Assembly (NCBI GenBank): GCA_947460445.1
Contig: CANHHS010000081.1
Coordinates: forward strand, 1-6,780
Reading direction: 5' to 3'
Length of the DNA stretch: 6,780 nt
Source of the DNA: Opitutia bacterium
GTDB taxonomy: Bacteria; Verrucomicrobiota; Verrucomicrobiia; Opitutales; UBA953
Below, one piece after another: positions 6,076 to 6,780 of the stretch. The number at the start of each line of letters is the position of its first letter. The first letter of the stretch is position 1. The notes below the pieces were generated by a model. The model was given only the letters and a program-made list of their open reading frames with translations. It did not search any database and was not told the origin of the DNA. A program made the position numbers and the translations under genes.

Positions 6076-6780
6076 GTGTCTGAAACTACTCCCGAGGCTT
6101 CACGCCATTTTATTCAGCAAATCATTGATGATGATATTGCGAGCGGTAAGCACGCATCGATTGCGACACGCTTCCCCCCTGAGCCCAACGGCTACCTCCA
6201 CATCGGTCACGCCAAGTCGATCTGTCTCAACTTTGGCCTAGCACTTGAATTCAAAGGGCGCTGTCACTTGCGGATGGATGACACAAATCCAACCAAAGAA
6301 GAAGTTGAGTATGTCGACTCCATTCAAGAGGACGTGAAATGGCTAGGGTTTGATTGGGGCACGCATTACTACCAAGCATCGGATTACTTCGCCCGCATGC
6401 ATGCGGATGCCATTCGTCTGATTGAGATGGGCAAAGCCTATGTCTGTCACCTGACACTCGAGCAGATGCGCGAATACCGCGGCGACCTCGTGAACCCCGG
6501 AAAGCCAAGTCCAAGTCGCGATCGCAGCGTTGCCGAAAACCTCAAGCTATTTGCGCAAATGACCAAAGGCGAACTCGACGAAGGTTCTGCTGTTTTGCGC
6601 GCCAAAATTGATATGGCCTCGCCCAATCTATTGATGCGCGACCCAGTCATCTACCGGATACGTAAAGCGTCTCACCATAACACAGGGGACACTTGGTGCG
6701 TCTACCCAATGTATGATTACGCGCATCCACTGGAAGACGCTTACGAAGGTATTACCCATTCAATCTGTACGCTTGAATTC
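6076..6780 (+). CDS. glnS: Glutaminyl-tRNA synthetase, 3'-truncated by window edge
   Basis: GlnS attaches glutamine directly to tRNA-Gln. 235 codons are visible of about 550, running off the right edge in frame. Motifs: PPEPNGYLHIGHAKS at 34-48 with a textbook HIGH at 42-45, RMDDTNPTKEE from 66 (Asp68 at the position of E. coli Asp66), ASDYF, REYRG, SRDRSVAENL, LRAKIDMASP, MRDPVIYRI, and CVYPMYDYAH with Tyr210 where E. coli has the glutamine-contacting Tyr211, then EGITHSICTLEF at the edge. The MSK loop and beta-barrel anticodon domains lie beyond. The start is GTG 6076: it is in frame 33 codons before the first motif, no ATG occurs before the catalytic core, and an in-frame stop (gltX TAA) lies upstream. 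No Shine-Dalgarno is seen. It follows gltX by 60 bases in the same direction, suggesting a shared transcript. GlnS in bacteria is generally regarded as acquired from eukaryotes. Confidence 0.95.
   Translation, partial: MSETTPEASRHFIQQIIDDDIASGKHASIATRFPPEPNGYLHIGHAKSICLNFGLALEFKGRCHLRMDDTNPTKEEVEYVDSIQEDVKWLGFDWGTHYYQASDYFARMHADAIRLIEMGKAYVCHLTLEQMREYRGDLVNPGKPSPSRDRSVAENLKLFAQMTKGELDEGSAVLRAKIDMASPNLLMRDPVIYRIRKASHHNTGDTWCVYPMYDYAHPLEDAYEGITHSICTLEF

Noticed and set aside
1..6780. A defence system, mobile element or biosynthetic cluster
   Set aside because: No transposase, integrase, nuclease, toxin-antitoxin, CRISPR repeat or cluster-type enzyme is encoded; gene content is mainly housekeeping on one strand.

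Overview
The window looks like an ordinary chromosomal stretch of a free-living bacterium. Base composition is moderately GC-rich (low-to-mid 50s by eye), coding density is high, and all seven genes are on the + strand. I favour Verrucomicrobiota, class Opitutae, because of the divergent long PurA, the zinc-free compact GltX and the TPR gene fused head-to-tail to purA. That assignment is inference from remembered family character, not something the sequence proves.

Layout. (1) 1-769: C-terminal three quarters of gpsA (NAD(P)H glycerol-3-phosphate dehydrogenase), cut by the left edge. (2) 766-1215: a small SET-domain lysine methyltransferase whose ATG overlaps the gpsA stop as ATGA. (3) 1267-2637: a 456-residue TPR protein of unknown role. 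(4) 2637-4184: a divergent, enlarged adenylosuccinate synthetase (purA), starting inside the TPR stop as TAATG. (5) 4208-4537: an unrecognised 109-residue protein. (6) 4538-4662: a 125-base non-coding spacer with two perfect short hairpins. (7) 4663-6015: glutamyl-tRNA synthetase (gltX). (8) 6016-6075: a 60-base spacer with a degenerate 7-base tandem repeat. (9) 6076 to the right edge: glutaminyl-tRNA synthetase (glnS) from a GTG start, with 235 codons visible.

How the genes fit together. The overlaps and short gaps from gpsA to the 109-residue gene suggest one or two co-transcribed units mixing phospholipid precursor supply, AMP synthesis and proteins of unknown role. The only clear break is the 4538-4662 spacer. 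gltX and glnS then form a pair that charges tRNA-Glu and tRNA-Gln directly. The organism therefore probably does not depend on GatCAB for Gln-tRNA, and its GltX should be a discriminating enzyme.

I see no mobile elements, CRISPR array, tRNA or rRNA genes, phage genes or toxin-antitoxin pairs. The points most worth a second look are the PurA architecture, the SET protein coupled to gpsA, the loss of the zinc segment in GltX, and the two structured spacers. None of these amounts to a demonstrated new system.
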